NCBI RefSeq assembly: GCF_000383975.1
Contig: NZ_KB913017.1
Location: forward strand, 2,159,527-2,223,526
Direction: 5' to 3'
Length of the DNA: 64,000 nt
From: Natronorubrum tibetense GA33
Lineage (GTDB): Archaea; Halobacteriota; Halobacteria; Halobacteriales; Natrialbaceae
Shown: positions 34,923-44,598 of the stretch, piece after piece
How the letters are laid out: the number at the start of each line of letters is the position of its first letter
Position numbering within the stretch: position 1 is the stretch's first letter
Translations under genes and position numbers: made by a program
The notes under the pieces: generated by a model
The model's input: only the letters and a program-made list of their open reading frames with translations
What the model was told of the DNA's origin: nothing
The model's database searches: none

Positions 34923-34985
34923 CGATACTGACGGCCGCGCGTGACAGCTCGGTACTGGCGGTCGTCCGTGACAGCTCGGTACTGG
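34923..34985. repeat. 27-bp tandem repeat after the membrane protein gene
   Basis: Two full copies (34923-34949 diverged, 34950-34976) of a 27-bp unit ending GTGACAGCT, and a partial third (34977-34985). They lie between two convergent genes. Confidence 0.85.
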
Positions 34986-35042
34986 CGAACAGGGCCGTAA
35001 TCGCCTCGAGCGACGTATCCGGAAGTGGGAACTGACTGTCAG

Positions 35043-35948
35043 TCAGGAACCATCGGTTCGGCCGGCGATCCCCGGCGTCGGCGGCGTGGTCCGTTTGTGC
35101 TTCGTTTCGGCACACAGCCACGCGAGCGAGCGGGCCGTCTCGCGGTCGATACCGAGTGCATCCGCCGCGTCGTCGATCGGTTCGTTCAGTTCGACGAGTC
35201 GCTGGAGGAGCGGGTCGATGACGTCGTAGGGCGCACCGAGTTCGTCGGCGTCGGTCTGGTCCGCCCAGAACCCCGCCGTTGGCTCCTTGCTGACGATTCG
35301 TTTCGGGACCCCGATCCGTTTGGCGAGCGCGCGCACCTCCGTCTTGTAGAGGTCGCCGATCGGATACGTGTCGGCCGCACCATCGCCGTACTTGGTGAAG
35401 TAGCCGAGCAACCATTCGGAGCGGTTCGCCGTCCCGAGGACGAGCCGACGCTGGCGGTTCGCCGCGTAGTACGCACAAATCATCCGCAGGCGCGCGATGA
35501 CGTTGCCGGTCGCGTGGGTGCGCTCGTGTGGGCGGTCCTCGTCGTGCTCGATAGTATCGGACTCGAGCGACTCCACGACCGTCCCCTCGAACGCCTCGAG
35601 GATGGGACGGAGTTGGATCTCTTCGAACTCGATCCCCAGCCCTTCAGCGATGGTCCGAGCCTCGCTGACGCCCGTCTGTTCGGCTTTGTGGCAGGGGAGG
35701 CCGAGTCCGAGGACGCGGTCGCTGCCGAGCGCTTCGACGGCCAGCGCCGCCGTGACGGTCGAGTCGATCCCGCCGCTCATCGCGACGACGGCACCCTCGG
35801 CGCTCGCGTCCTCGACGGTCGACCGAATGTCGCTGACGATCCGCGAGCGCACGGTCTCGAGCCCCGGTCGACCCGTAATGAACGATCTGTCCGGTTGTCC
35901 GATGCCCGAGTAGACGACTGTCTTCCTATCTGCTCCCATAGAGGTCAA
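35043..35948 (-). CDS. nadE: NAD+ synthetase
   Basis: A 301-aa NH3-dependent NAD+ synthetase that amidates nicotinic acid adenine dinucleotide in the last step of NAD biosynthesis. The ATP pyrophosphatase P-loop is AMSGGIDSTVTAALA near residues 53-67. The substrate-binding GTANRSEWLLGYFTKYGDGAADTYPIGDLYKTEV is of the family, quoted here in part only: LGTANRSEWLLGYFTKYG. Start ATG 35948; ATG 35939 is also possible. A TATA box at 35988-35993 on the minus strand is about 40 bp upstream. Confidence 0.95.
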   Translation of the reverse strand: MTSMGADRKTVVYSGIGQPDRSFITGRPGLETVRSRIVSDIRSTVEDASAEGAVVAMSGGIDSTVTAALAVEALGSDRVLGLGLPCHKAEQTGVSEARTIAEGLGIEFEEIQLRPILEAFEGTVVESLESDTIEHDEDRPHERTHATGNVIARLRMICAYYAANRQRRLVLGTANRSEWLLGYFTKYGDGAADTYPIGDLYKTEVRALAKRIGVPKRIVSKEPTAGFWADQTDADELGAPYDVIDPLLQRLVELNEPIDDAADALGIDRETARSLAWLCAETKHKRTTPPTPGIAGRTDGS

Positions 35949-35987
35949 ACACCATGTTGTGTGATGCTCTACTCAACATTCGTCTCG

Positions 35988-35993
35988 TATAAA
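35988..35993 (-). promoter_or_regulatory. TATA box of nadE
   Basis: TTTATA on the minus strand, 40-45 bp upstream of ATG 35948, which predicts a 5' leader of about 15 bases. Confidence 0.55.
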
Positions 35994-36169
35994 TGCTTGA
36001 TCCTTAAACAGCTAGTAGTGGTGGGTTAGATTGGACGACACTCGACCAGCTCATGGGTCGTTTCATGCTAGTATGGACCTTTTTGCGCTCGGGTCGCCAC
36101 CACGACCACTCGCGCAAAAATCTCCTCCAAAAAGCCGTTCACTCACTCCGTTCGTTCACGGTTCGCTCC

Positions 36170-38047
36170 TTACGACGGCACGACCGTCACCGGCTCCTTC
36201 CGATCGACCGCCTGCTCTAATTCGTCCGCAATCGCACTTCCGCGCGACACCTGAATCTCGCCGCCACGACTGACCGTCGCGGTAAAGAGGTAGTCGCCAC
36301 CGGCCTGCACTTCGACCGTCTCGCCGTGGTTGCCGTCGACGGGGATGACAATGTGCCTCGAGGTGATTTCGGGCGTGACCATCTGGCCGGCGGCCTGTCC
36401 GCCGCCGCTTCCGCCGTCGGCGCTGGCGCTGCCGCCACCGCCGCCGGCACCGTAGTTGGGATTTTCGTCGTGGGTTCGGACGTCGATATCGATGCCGAGG
36501 CGGTTCTCGACATCGGTGATTCGACCGCCGCCCTTGCCGATGACCGTCGAGATGTCGTCGTCTTCGACGTAGACGACGGCCTTGTCCTGGCTCCTGAGTT
36601 CGACATCGACGTAGCCGCGAGCGATCGAGCGGATCTCCCGTTCGATCTCCTGTTTGGCGATCCGGTCGACGCCGGACTCGTTTGCGGGACCGCCATCCTC
36701 GTCTTTGAGCGGGACGGTGACGACCTGGCGGTTGAACGTGTAGATTTCGTACTCGGGCTCGCCGGTCCGGAAGTTCGTGATCTGGATGACCGGTCGGGCG
36801 AGATCCTCTTCCGTGAGTCCGGCGGGCACCTTGACCTCCGTCTTCACGTCGTAGACGGTGTGAACCTCACCGGCTTCGATGTAAACGACGGTGTCGACGA
36901 CTTGGGGAATCATCCCCAGTTCGACCCGGCCGACGAGTCGCTGGAGGGCGTCGATCGCCCGCGTCGCGTGGACGACGCCGATCATGCCGACGCCGGCCAG
37001 TCGCATGTCCGCGAAGACCTCGAAGTCGTTGGTCTTGCGGACCTCGTCGTAGATCGTGTAGTCGGGTCGAACCATCAGGAGGGCGTCAGCCGTGTTGGCC
37101 ATGTCGCCCGCCAGTTCGGTGTACTGGGTAATCTCGGGGCCGACCTGCAGGTCCCGCGGCTTCTCCATCGTCTTGACCGAGTAGTCGTGATCCGAAATGT
37201 AGCGGGCAACCGCCTGCGCAAAGGTCGACTTCCCGGCCCCGGGGGCTCCCGAAATCAGGACCCCGCGCTGGTGCTCGAGCAGCCGTTCTTTCAACTCGTC
37301 GGCGTGCTCGTAGTCGTCGATGTCGGTCTGGGCGATCGGGCGGACGGCCGTGATCTCGATACCGTCCGAGAAGGGAGGTCGGCCGATGGCGATCCGGTAA
37401 TCGCGGAACTGGACGATCTTCATCCCCGGTTCCGAGAGTTCGATGAAGCCCTCGGGTGCCTCCTTGGCACCGTCGACGACTTCGCGGGCGTACTCGTCCA
37501 TCGTCGCCTCATCGAGCGGTTCGTCGGCAATCGGCTCGTAGCGCATCTCGCCGAGCGTGCCCCGCTTGGCCTTCGGCACGGCACCCGTTCTGAGGTGGAC
37601 GCTCATCGTTTGATCGTCGAAGTAGTTCTCGACGGTGAGCTTGCCGACATCGCGGACCTCGGGCGAGACGTGCTCGACCGTGAGCCCCTTCGCTTCGGCG
37701 ACCTCGGCCTGAACGATGTCGCTGGTGAGGAAGGTCGCATCGAGATCCTCGGCTAGATCGCGGATCAGCGCGTCGATCTCGCCCTCGGAGGCGTGGCCCC
37801 GCTCGATGGCGCTGGGTCGCTCGCCGATGTACTCGAGATCGATGACGCCCTCGTCGGCGAGATCGGCGAGCCGCTGGAGTTCCTCCAGACCGTCCCAGCC
37901 GCTGTCGATCCCGTCGTTCGCCTGCGCCTCGAGTTCCGCGACGACGGCTTCCGGCACCGAAATCGTCGCTCCCTCGAACTGCCCGTCTTCGATCGTCGCC
38001 GAGACGCGGCCGTCGATGACCACGCTCGTATCCGGCACGACGTGCAT
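36170..38047 (-). CDS. PIN-domain / PilT-like ATPase with KH domain
   Basis: A 625-aa archaeal three-part protein. Residues 1-130 form a PIN ribonuclease domain (VPDTSVVIDGR, FLTSDIVQA with acidic residues). Residues about 205-460 are a PilT/VirB11-like ATPase (Walker A SGAPGAGKSTFAQA, Walker B-like PDYTIYDEVRK). A KH RNA-binding domain follows (AVVYVEDDDISTVIGKGGG), with a Gly/Ser-rich linker and a short C-terminal domain. The architecture is widespread in archaea and suggests an RNA-processing ATPase. Start ATG 38047 removes an N-terminal extension. Confidence 0.88.
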   Translation of the reverse strand: MHVVPDTSVVIDGRVSATIEDGQFEGATISVPEAVVAELEAQANDGIDSGWDGLEELQRLADLADEGVIDLEYIGERPSAIERGHASEGEIDALIRDLAEDLDATFLTSDIVQAEVAEAKGLTVEHVSPEVRDVGKLTVENYFDDQTMSVHLRTGAVPKAKRGTLGEMRYEPIADEPLDEATMDEYAREVVDGAKEAPEGFIELSEPGMKIVQFRDYRIAIGRPPFSDGIEITAVRPIAQTDIDDYEHADELKERLLEHQRGVLISGAPGAGKSTFAQAVARYISDHDYSVKTMEKPRDLQVGPEITQYTELAGDMANTADALLMVRPDYTIYDEVRKTNDFEVFADMRLAGVGMIGVVHATRAIDALQRLVGRVELGMIPQVVDTVVYIEAGEVHTVYDVKTEVKVPAGLTEEDLARPVIQITNFRTGEPEYEIYTFNRQVVTVPLKDEDGGPANESGVDRIAKQEIEREIRSIARGYVDVELRSQDKAVVYVEDDDISTVIGKGGGRITDVENRLGIDIDVRTHDENPNYGAGGGGGSASADGGSGGGQAAGQMVTPEITSRHIVIPVDGNHGETVEVQAGGDYLFTATVSRGGEIQVSRGSAIADELEQAVDRKEPVTVVPS

Positions 38048-38241
38048 ACAATAGCTGGTCGACGGACACGTATAAGGGTGTTCCACCGCCGGAACGGTTG
38101 CTGTGGAGGGTTGTCACGGATCGTGACTTGCGACCGCCGTCGCCCGCCAGATCGACCGAACACATTCGAAATGCAGATTGTATTCCCAGCAGATGGGAAG
38201 ACGCGCCGTCCCTTCAATCCCGGACCGAACACGTTCACGCA

Positions 38242-39879
38242 ATGAATCCGGAGCAATCGTTCGGGCAGGGTGGACTCAACGGGTTTCTCGACGTCGACGA
38301 TCTCGTCGACCGTATCGGGCTGGACGACGACGACATCGCCTGGCGAAAGGCCTATATCGGCTTCGACGCGGAAGACGAGCGACGGTTGAGCGACCTCGAG
38401 TCGCTGTTGCGCGAGAATCAACACCAGATCGCGGACGACTTCTACGACAACGTGTTTCAGTACAGCGAAACTCGGGCGATCGTCGACCGCTCGCCGAAGG
38501 GCGTCGACGCGCTCAAGGAAACCCAACGTGCGTATCTGGTTTCGCTCGCGACGGGCGACTACGACCAGCAGTTCTTCGCGAACCGCGCACGGATCGGAAA
38601 GCTTCACGAACTGCTCGATATGCCGTTAAAGCAGTACGTGGGTCAGTACGGCGTCTACTACGAGTTACTCCTTGAGCGACTCGACGAGCGCGTCCAGCAA
38701 CAGGTGGTCGACGCGATCGAGGCGTGGGCCGAGGAGCAACAGGACGACGGCGGACTCGGTGGTCTCGTCTCGGCCCTCGGATTCAGCGGTGACGACGAGG
38801 CGGGAACTCTCGACGAATCGTTCGAGGAGACCGTCAGAGCAGCCGTCGACGACGGCATGATGGACGTCCTCGCGCTGTTGCGACTCATCAATCTCGACAT
38901 GCAGATCGCGACCGAGACGTACGTCGACTCCTACGCACAGCGCCTCGAGGAGTCGATCGAGCGCCGCAAGCGACTCGCACGCGAGGTCGAGGCCGACGTC
39001 CAGCAGCCGATCGAGGAGCTACACGAGGCGAGCGAGGCGGTCGCAACCCGCGCGGAGACCATTAGCAGCCACACCGCGACGCAGGCAACGAAGACGAATC
39101 GGGCCGCGACCGAACTCGGCGAACTGAGCGCCGCGGTCGAGGAAGTCGCGAGCGTCACCGACGAGGTTCGCCAAGAGAGCGAACGGACCGAGCGACTCAC
39201 CGCCGAGGGAGTCGAGGCCGCCGACGGCGCACTGTCGGAACTCGAGGCCATCGAGGATGCGACGACGGCCGTCTCCCAATCTGTCGCCGATCTCGAGGAG
39301 CGAACGCGGGAAATCGACGCGGTCGTCGATCGCCTCGATGCGCTCGCCGAGCGAACGACCGTGCTGGCAAAGAACGCGAAGATCGAGGCCGCCCGGACGG
39401 GTGGGCAAGGGACCAGTTCGCAAACGATGGGCGTCATCGCCGACGAGGTCGAATCTTTCGCCGAGCGGACGAAACGCGACCTCGCGGCGATCGAAACCGC
39501 CGTCGAGGGGGTTCGCGAGGATGCGATCGAGACGGTCGAAACGACCGAGGAAACCGTCGATCGGATCGACGACGGCACGGATCGCGTTCGCGAGACGATG
39601 GCCTCGCTCGAGGAGATCCACGAGTCGGCGGAGACGACGGCCGTGCGGATGGAGGACGTTGCAGCGGCGACCGATCAGCAGGCGCGCAACGTCGAGACGA
39701 CGGCGACGACCGTCGAGGAGATCGCCGGAACGGCCGATCGGGTCGCCAGCGCCGCGGAGTCGGCCGCCGCGGCGAGCCAAGAACAGACAGCGAGCCTGCG
39801 CAACGTCGGCGAGACGGTCTCGAGGCTCACCGACGACGACGGTCAGGACCGGGAACCGGTGTACGAACGGGCCGAGTGA
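38242..39879 (+). CDS. hemAT: HemAT globin-coupled aerotaxis transducer
   Basis: A 545-aa soluble methyl-accepting protein. Residues about 30-180 are a globin sensor domain with proximal His122 (RARIGKLHELLDM), which binds haem for oxygen sensing. The rest is a cytoplasmic signalling coiled coil with the hairpin tip LAERTTVLAKNAKIEAARTG, which contacts CheW/CheA. No membrane helices, as in known HemAT. Start ATG 38242 after a spacer; the longer upstream frame is not needed. It is followed by a PAS kinase gene 87 bp downstream. Confidence 0.93.
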   Translation: MNPEQSFGQGGLNGFLDVDDLVDRIGLDDDDIAWRKAYIGFDAEDERRLSDLESLLRENQHQIADDFYDNVFQYSETRAIVDRSPKGVDALKETQRAYLVSLATGDYDQQFFANRARIGKLHELLDMPLKQYVGQYGVYYELLLERLDERVQQQVVDAIEAWAEEQQDDGGLGGLVSALGFSGDDEAGTLDESFEETVRAAVDDGMMDVLALLRLINLDMQIATETYVDSYAQRLEESIERRKRLAREVEADVQQPIEELHEASEAVATRAETISSHTATQATKTNRAATELGELSAAVEEVASVTDEVRQESERTERLTAEGVEAADGALSELEAIEDATTAVSQSVADLEERTREIDAVVDRLDALAERTTVLAKNAKIEAARTGGQGTSSQTMGVIADEVESFAERTKRDLAAIETAVEGVREDAIETVETTEETVDRIDDGTDRVRETMASLEEIHESAETTAVRMEDVAAATDQQARNVETTATTVEEIAGTADRVASAAESAAAASQEQTASLRNVGETVSRLTDDDGQDREPVYERAE

Positions 39880-39966
39880 TTCCGGAGCTAGCCCTCGCAC
39901 CGAGAGCCGACGCGAGTCGGCGAACTGCCACGATACTTAACTAATGGGCCCTCGATTGCATCGGTG

Positions 39967-41082
39967 ATGGACGGTCCCGGGCTCGACGGCGGTGACGAAC
40001 TCACGATCCTCTCTCGAGGGGAACTCGAGGAGCGCGTTCGCCAGCGGACGGCGGACCTCGAGAACGTCATGGACACGATGGTCGATGTGCTGGTGAAAGT
40101 CGGCCCCGACGGACGCATTCGGATGACGAATGCGGCCGCGGCAGACGTGCTCGGCTACGACCGGGACGTGCTCGTCGGGAAACCGATCGACCACGTGCTC
40201 GCGGACGGTCCGCGCGGGCCGTCCGCGTCCTCGACCGTCAGCACCGGGGAGTTCGTCGAGACGCTGGTCCGGCAGGATCGGATCACCGAGTACGAGACCG
40301 CGCTCGTGACCGCCGAGGGCGAGGAGATTCCGACGAGTCTGTCGGCGTCGGTTCTCCGGGACGATGACGGCGTCATCGAGGGTGTCGTCTGCGTCGCCAC
40401 CGATATCAGTGAACGGACGGAAGCTGAGGAGCGCGCCGCCTTTCTCCACTCGCTGTTGCGCCACGATCTGGGGAACAAGCTCACGGTCACCTACGGCTAT
40501 CTGGAACTGCTCGCGGAGTCGGCCACGGACCTCACCGAGGAGGAACGCCAGTACTGTACCTACGCTCGCGAGGGCGTTGAGGAGGCGATGAACCTCGTCG
40601 AGAACGTCCGAACGCTCAACCGCCTCGAGGAGGATGAATCGATCACTGCGGTCGATCTCCGTCCCGTCCTCGAGGAGAGCGTCGCCCGCCACACTGACCT
40701 GGCGGACAGACAGGACGTGGACATCCACATCGACGCGAACGCGGATGTCGCCGTGCTGGGCGGCGCCCTGCTCAAGGAGCTCTTTGCTAACCTGCTCGAG
40801 AACGCGCTGATCCACGCCGACGCCTCGGAGATCCGTATTACGACGGTGGCTCATGAGTCGACGGTCCGCGTCCACGTCGACGACGACGGCCGGGGCGTGC
40901 CGCCGGACCGACGGGAGGAGATCCTGGAGCGCGGCGAGACCGACGGAGAGGCGGGTGGAACCGGGCTCGGAACGTATCTCGCCGCCAGGATCGCGCACAG
41001 CTACGGCGGCGACCTCGCGGTCGACGACTCACCGATCGGCGGGGCCCGCTTTACCGTCACGCTCGGAACGCCGACGGAATGA
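39967..41082 (+). CDS. PAS-domain sensor histidine kinase
   Basis: A 371-aa soluble kinase. Residues about 20-150 are a PAS domain (VLVKVGPDGRIRMTNAAAADVLGYDRD, cited in part: VLGYDRDVLVGKPIDHVL). The phospho-acceptor is His166 in LLRHDLGNKLTVTYGYLELL. The ATPase domain has the N-box NLLENALIHA, D-box DDGRGVP and G-box GGTGLGTYLAA. No receiver or membrane helix is present. Start ATG 39967 (GTG 39964 is possible). It ends inside the 3' end of the opposite gene. Confidence 0.92.
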   Translation: MDGPGLDGGDELTILSRGELEERVRQRTADLENVMDTMVDVLVKVGPDGRIRMTNAAAADVLGYDRDVLVGKPIDHVLADGPRGPSASSTVSTGEFVETLVRQDRITEYETALVTAEGEEIPTSLSASVLRDDDGVIEGVVCVATDISERTEAEERAAFLHSLLRHDLGNKLTVTYGYLELLAESATDLTEEERQYCTYAREGVEEAMNLVENVRTLNRLEEDESITAVDLRPVLEESVARHTDLADRQDVDIHIDANADVAVLGGALLKELFANLLENALIHADASEIRITTVAHESTVRVHVDDDGRGVPPDRREEILERGETDGEAGGTGLGTYLAARIAHSYGGDLAVDDSPIGGARFTVTLGTPTE

Positions 41083-44000
41083 ACCGCTCGTTTCCTCGGA
41101 CGCCGCGTCGGCTGGCCGGTCCTCGAGACGATCTTCGAACCGGTCGGTGTACAGCGTCGCGCCGGTTTCGTTGGCGAGATCGCGTCCCACTGCTAATCGC
41201 TCGCGACGCAGTCGTTCGTCGCCACTGACTCGGTCACACGCGGCGAGTTCCAGGAGACAGCGAAGCGTGGCTTCGTTCGACATTCCCGATGCGTCTTCGA
41301 GGGCCTCCCCGAGGAGCTCTCGAGCCGCGTTTCGCTCCCCGCTGCGGCGAAGTGCCCCAGCGCGGACGATCCGGGCGGTAACGTCGATCGGCCGATAGCC
41401 GTCGGGGACGCTCTCAAGCGCGCGTCGACTCTGCTCGAGCGCCCGGTCGATCTCGCCGTCGATCCGAACCAGCGTCGCGGCGAGTTCGGTCCGGTGGGTC
41501 GCGATGTCACTGTCGCTGTCGAGTCCGCTCGCGAGGTCGAGTCCCGCCCGCTGGTCCTCCAGTGCTGCCTCGAGATTCCCGCGCTCGCGTTCGAGCACGC
41601 CCCGGGCTAGCAATCCGTTTGCGTGTAGCTTCGTGAACTCGCGGTCGATCGCTAACTCGAGGCCGGATTCGATTCGGTCGGCTGCCCGATCGAACGCGCC
41701 ACGCTGGAGATGGACCGTCCCGAGGACGATCCGGTACTTGGCGCGGTGATAGCTGCTCTGGACCCCGCCAAGCATCTCGAGCCCTCGCTCGAGTCCGTTA
41801 GTCGCCGCCTCGAGATCGCCGGTCGCTCGCTCGACGAGCGCCAGTTTCGCGTGGGTGATCGCTTCGATCTCGTCGTTGCCGACCCGTGTCGCGATATCGA
41901 AGACCTGCTCGAGGACGGGTCGGGCCTCGTCCCATTGGGCCCGCGTCACGGTGACCATTGCCAGGTTGTTCAGCGCGAGCACTTTCACGCGCGAACTACC
42001 GGTTTTCGCGGCCAGATCGCGACAGCGTTCGAACGTCTCCGTCGCACGTTGGAGTCGGTCGTCGCGGAGATAGGCGATCCCGAGATCGTTCAGACAGCGA
42101 GCGAGTTCGCGGTCGTCGCCGGCGCGCTCGAGCAGCGAGACTCCTCGATCGAAGCATTCGACGGCGCGGTCGGCGTCGCCCTGTCGCATGTAACACGTCC
42201 CCATGTTCTGGTGCGCGCGGCCGAGCAGGAGGTCGTCGTCGATCCGCGCCGCCAGCTCCCGCTGGGTCCGAAACCCCTCGAGCGCCGCCTCGATGTGGCC
42301 GCGTTTCATGTCCGCTCCCGCGCGGTAGTCGTGCAGCCAGCAGACTTCGCGCGTCACGTCGTCACCGCCGACATCGAGTCCGGCCGTCGCGTACCGTTCG
42401 GTCGCCTCGTACTCGCTCCGTTCGAACCGAACCCGGGCCTGATAGCGGTAGGTCCGACGGACTCGGTCGGGATCGGTCGTTCGATCGCGAACGTACCGGA
42501 ACTGCTTGTCCGCCGTCTCGTACTCCCCGCGCGTGTAGTGGACGTCGCCGAGGGACTCGAGCACCGTGAGGATCGTCTCGTCGCGTCCGCGCTCGTGGGC
42601 GAGCCGGAGCGCCCGCTCGTACCACGTGACGGCGTCTTCGTGCGCGTAGAGCGTCGTCGCGTGGTCGGCGGCGGCGATCCAGTGTTCGAGCGCGTGGTCG
42701 GGTTCGTCGGCGCGGCTGTAGTGGTGGGCGATCGTGGCGTCGATCTCCCGACGGTCGTCGTCGGCCATCGCATCCGCGATTCGTCGGTGGAGTCGCGTGG
42801 CGCGATCCTCGTCGACCGCGTCGCGAACGACCGACCGAACGACGTCGCTCTCGAACCGAACCGTCGTCTCGTCCGTCCGCTGCCAGAGCCCCGACTCGAC
42901 CAGCCGATCGACGTACTCCCGACAGGTCGACGCGGCGTGACGGGTCACCGTCTGCAGCAGGGAAAGCGGGACGATGTCGCCGATGACAGCGCCGGTCTCG
43001 AGCACCGCGCGGGTCGCCGCGTCGAGGCGCTCGAGTCGAGCCCCGACCGTCGTCTGGACGATGTCGGCGACGGCAATCTTGTCGGGCCGTTCGGGGTAGT
43101 AGTCGTGAGTCGGGTCGATCCGTTCCGTCTCGAGCATGTGTTCGACGGTTTCGACCACGAACAGCGGATTACCACCCGTCTCCTCGGCGATCGCATCGAC
43201 GAACGTGGGGGGTACGTCGCGGTCGCCGACGTGTCGTCCGACGAGTTCGGTGATCGGCTCGCGATCGAGCGGCTCCAGTTCCAGTCGGACGGCCGACGCA
43301 CGGCGACCGACGGCCTCGGAGATCCACACCAGTTGACCGTCGGTCTCGGGCCCCTCCGGTCGTCCGGTACAGATCACGGCGAGTGGCGCGTCGTCGACCG
43401 TCTCGAGGACGTGCGTGAGCAACTCGACCGTCGCCGTGTCGGCCCACTGAAGATCGTCGATTGCGAGCACGAGCGGACGCTCGGCTGCTCGGTCTTCGAG
43501 CCAGGCGGCCGTCCGGTCGTAGACGGCCTCGAGTCGTGCGTCGTAGGTCGCGTCGTCGTGGACCGGCGGCGAGGGTGAGTCGACGAACGGGAGCGGCTCC
43601 GCGTCGTCTCGGTCGTCGAACGCGTCGCGGAACGGATGGTACGGAGCGCCGCCGTCCCGTCGGCAGCGACCGATCGCCGTCTCGAAGCCTCGGTCGCTCG
43701 CGTCCGCACAGAGCCGTTCGACCAGCGCTGTCTTCCCGATACCGGGCCCACCCGCGAGGAGCGCGACTGACGACTGTCCGTCGCGAGCGCGCTCGAGCAG
43801 TGCCGCGAGACGATCGCGTTCGGACTCGCGGCCGACGAACGCCGGTTCGAGGGCGGACTCGAGCGAGATCGTGCCATCGGATGTTCGGGAAGCGAGCGCC
43901 CTCGAGAGAGGGATGTCGTACGCGTCGGGAACCGTACCGAGTGGCAGTTCGCAACGGTCGTCGTCGGTGACTACAACGACCCGTTCGGCCTCGAGTTGAG

Positions 44001-44382
44001 CATACCTATCGTCAGCCTGCTCGCGGCCCGCAGCGGTCAGCCGGTAGCTCGTTCCGTCGGCCGCGTCGCCGCCGTCTTCGGTCCCGTCGACAGCAGCGTC
44101 GGAGGGGGCGGGTGTGTCGGCAGTATCGCCTGACGGGGCGGTCGCTTCGGCGCCGACGTCAGTACACTCGACGTCGTCCGCCTCGAAGCTCCGACTCGTT
44201 ACGAGGCCGTCCGACTCGAGTGCCGACAGCGTCGAGGCGAGACGGAGTCGGTCAGCGAGCGTGTTCTCGAGACCCATCGCGGCCGCAATCGTTCGAATCG
44301 AGGCCTCGAAGACGGAGCCGCCGTTCGCCTCTCGTTCGCGGAGAGAGAGTAAAATGGGCGTCTCGAGGTCACACTCATCCAT
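41029..44382 (-). CDS. STAND-type AAA+/TPR regulator with winged helix
   Basis: A 1117-aa protein. The N-terminus (1-130) looks like a winged-helix DNA-binding module with an acidic insert (YRLTAAGREQADDRYAQ). Next come an AAA-type ATPase with Walker A GGPGIGKT at residues 211-218 and Walker B LVLAIDDLQWAD at 304-315, and the ENPLF-like ETGGNPLFVVETVEHML segment. From about 560 to 1090 there are tandem TPR-like helices (ALEHWIAAADHATTLYAHEDAV, LRGRAHQNMG-type repeats). STAND proteins switch on ligand binding. Its 3' end overlaps the PAS kinase by 54 bp. Confidence 0.88.
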   Translation of the reverse strand: MDECDLETPILLSLREREANGGSVFEASIRTIAAAMGLENTLADRLRLASTLSALESDGLVTSRSFEADDVECTDVGAEATAPSGDTADTPAPSDAAVDGTEDGGDAADGTSYRLTAAGREQADDRYAQLEAERVVVVTDDDRCELPLGTVPDAYDIPLSRALASRTSDGTISLESALEPAFVGRESERDRLAALLERARDGQSSVALLAGGPGIGKTALVERLCADASDRGFETAIGRCRRDGGAPYHPFRDAFDDRDDAEPLPFVDSPSPPVHDDATYDARLEAVYDRTAAWLEDRAAERPLVLAIDDLQWADTATVELLTHVLETVDDAPLAVICTGRPEGPETDGQLVWISEAVGRRASAVRLELEPLDREPITELVGRHVGDRDVPPTFVDAIAEETGGNPLFVVETVEHMLETERIDPTHDYYPERPDKIAVADIVQTTVGARLERLDAATRAVLETGAVIGDIVPLSLLQTVTRHAASTCREYVDRLVESGLWQRTDETTVRFESDVVRSVVRDAVDEDRATRLHRRIADAMADDDRREIDATIAHHYSRADEPDHALEHWIAAADHATTLYAHEDAVTWYERALRLAHERGRDETILTVLESLGDVHYTRGEYETADKQFRYVRDRTTDPDRVRRTYRYQARVRFERSEYEATERYATAGLDVGGDDVTREVCWLHDYRAGADMKRGHIEAALEGFRTQRELAARIDDDLLLGRAHQNMGTCYMRQGDADRAVECFDRGVSLLERAGDDRELARCLNDLGIAYLRDDRLQRATETFERCRDLAAKTGSSRVKVLALNNLAMVTVTRAQWDEARPVLEQVFDIATRVGNDEIEAITHAKLALVERATGDLEAATNGLERGLEMLGGVQSSYHRAKYRIVLGTVHLQRGAFDRAADRIESGLELAIDREFTKLHANGLLARGVLERERGNLEAALEDQRAGLDLASGLDSDSDIATHRTELAATLVRIDGEIDRALEQSRRALESVPDGYRPIDVTARIVRAGALRRSGERNAARELLGEALEDASGMSNEATLRCLLELAACDRVSGDERLRRERLAVGRDLANETGATLYTDRFEDRLEDRPADAASEETSGSFRRRSERDGKAGPADR

Positions 44383-44598
44383 TGCGTACTGGTAACTGCT
44401 CCATCATATAAGACCTGTTGGCAGAACTGGTCGATCGAGATCGTCGTCCGAAGCTCGCCGTCTTGACGGTGGCGAGCAGCGCCGTTACAGCGGTAGCGAG
44501 GGGAAATCCCACCGTTTAGCCGTGGAAGGATGTCTGCATCCGAAACTGGCGACGATTCAACCAGTGCAATCAACTTGCCGAGCCTCGAGGGGAGAGGT

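Noticed and set aside
36326-37756. A 476-codon open frame on the plus strand
   Set aside because: It is antisense to the PIN-ATPase gene, whose motifs are clear; the frame is long only because of GC-rich codon structure.
41710-43578. A 622-codon open frame on the plus strand
   Set aside because: Antisense to the STAND regulator; no protein motif, and its composition is that of an antisense frame.
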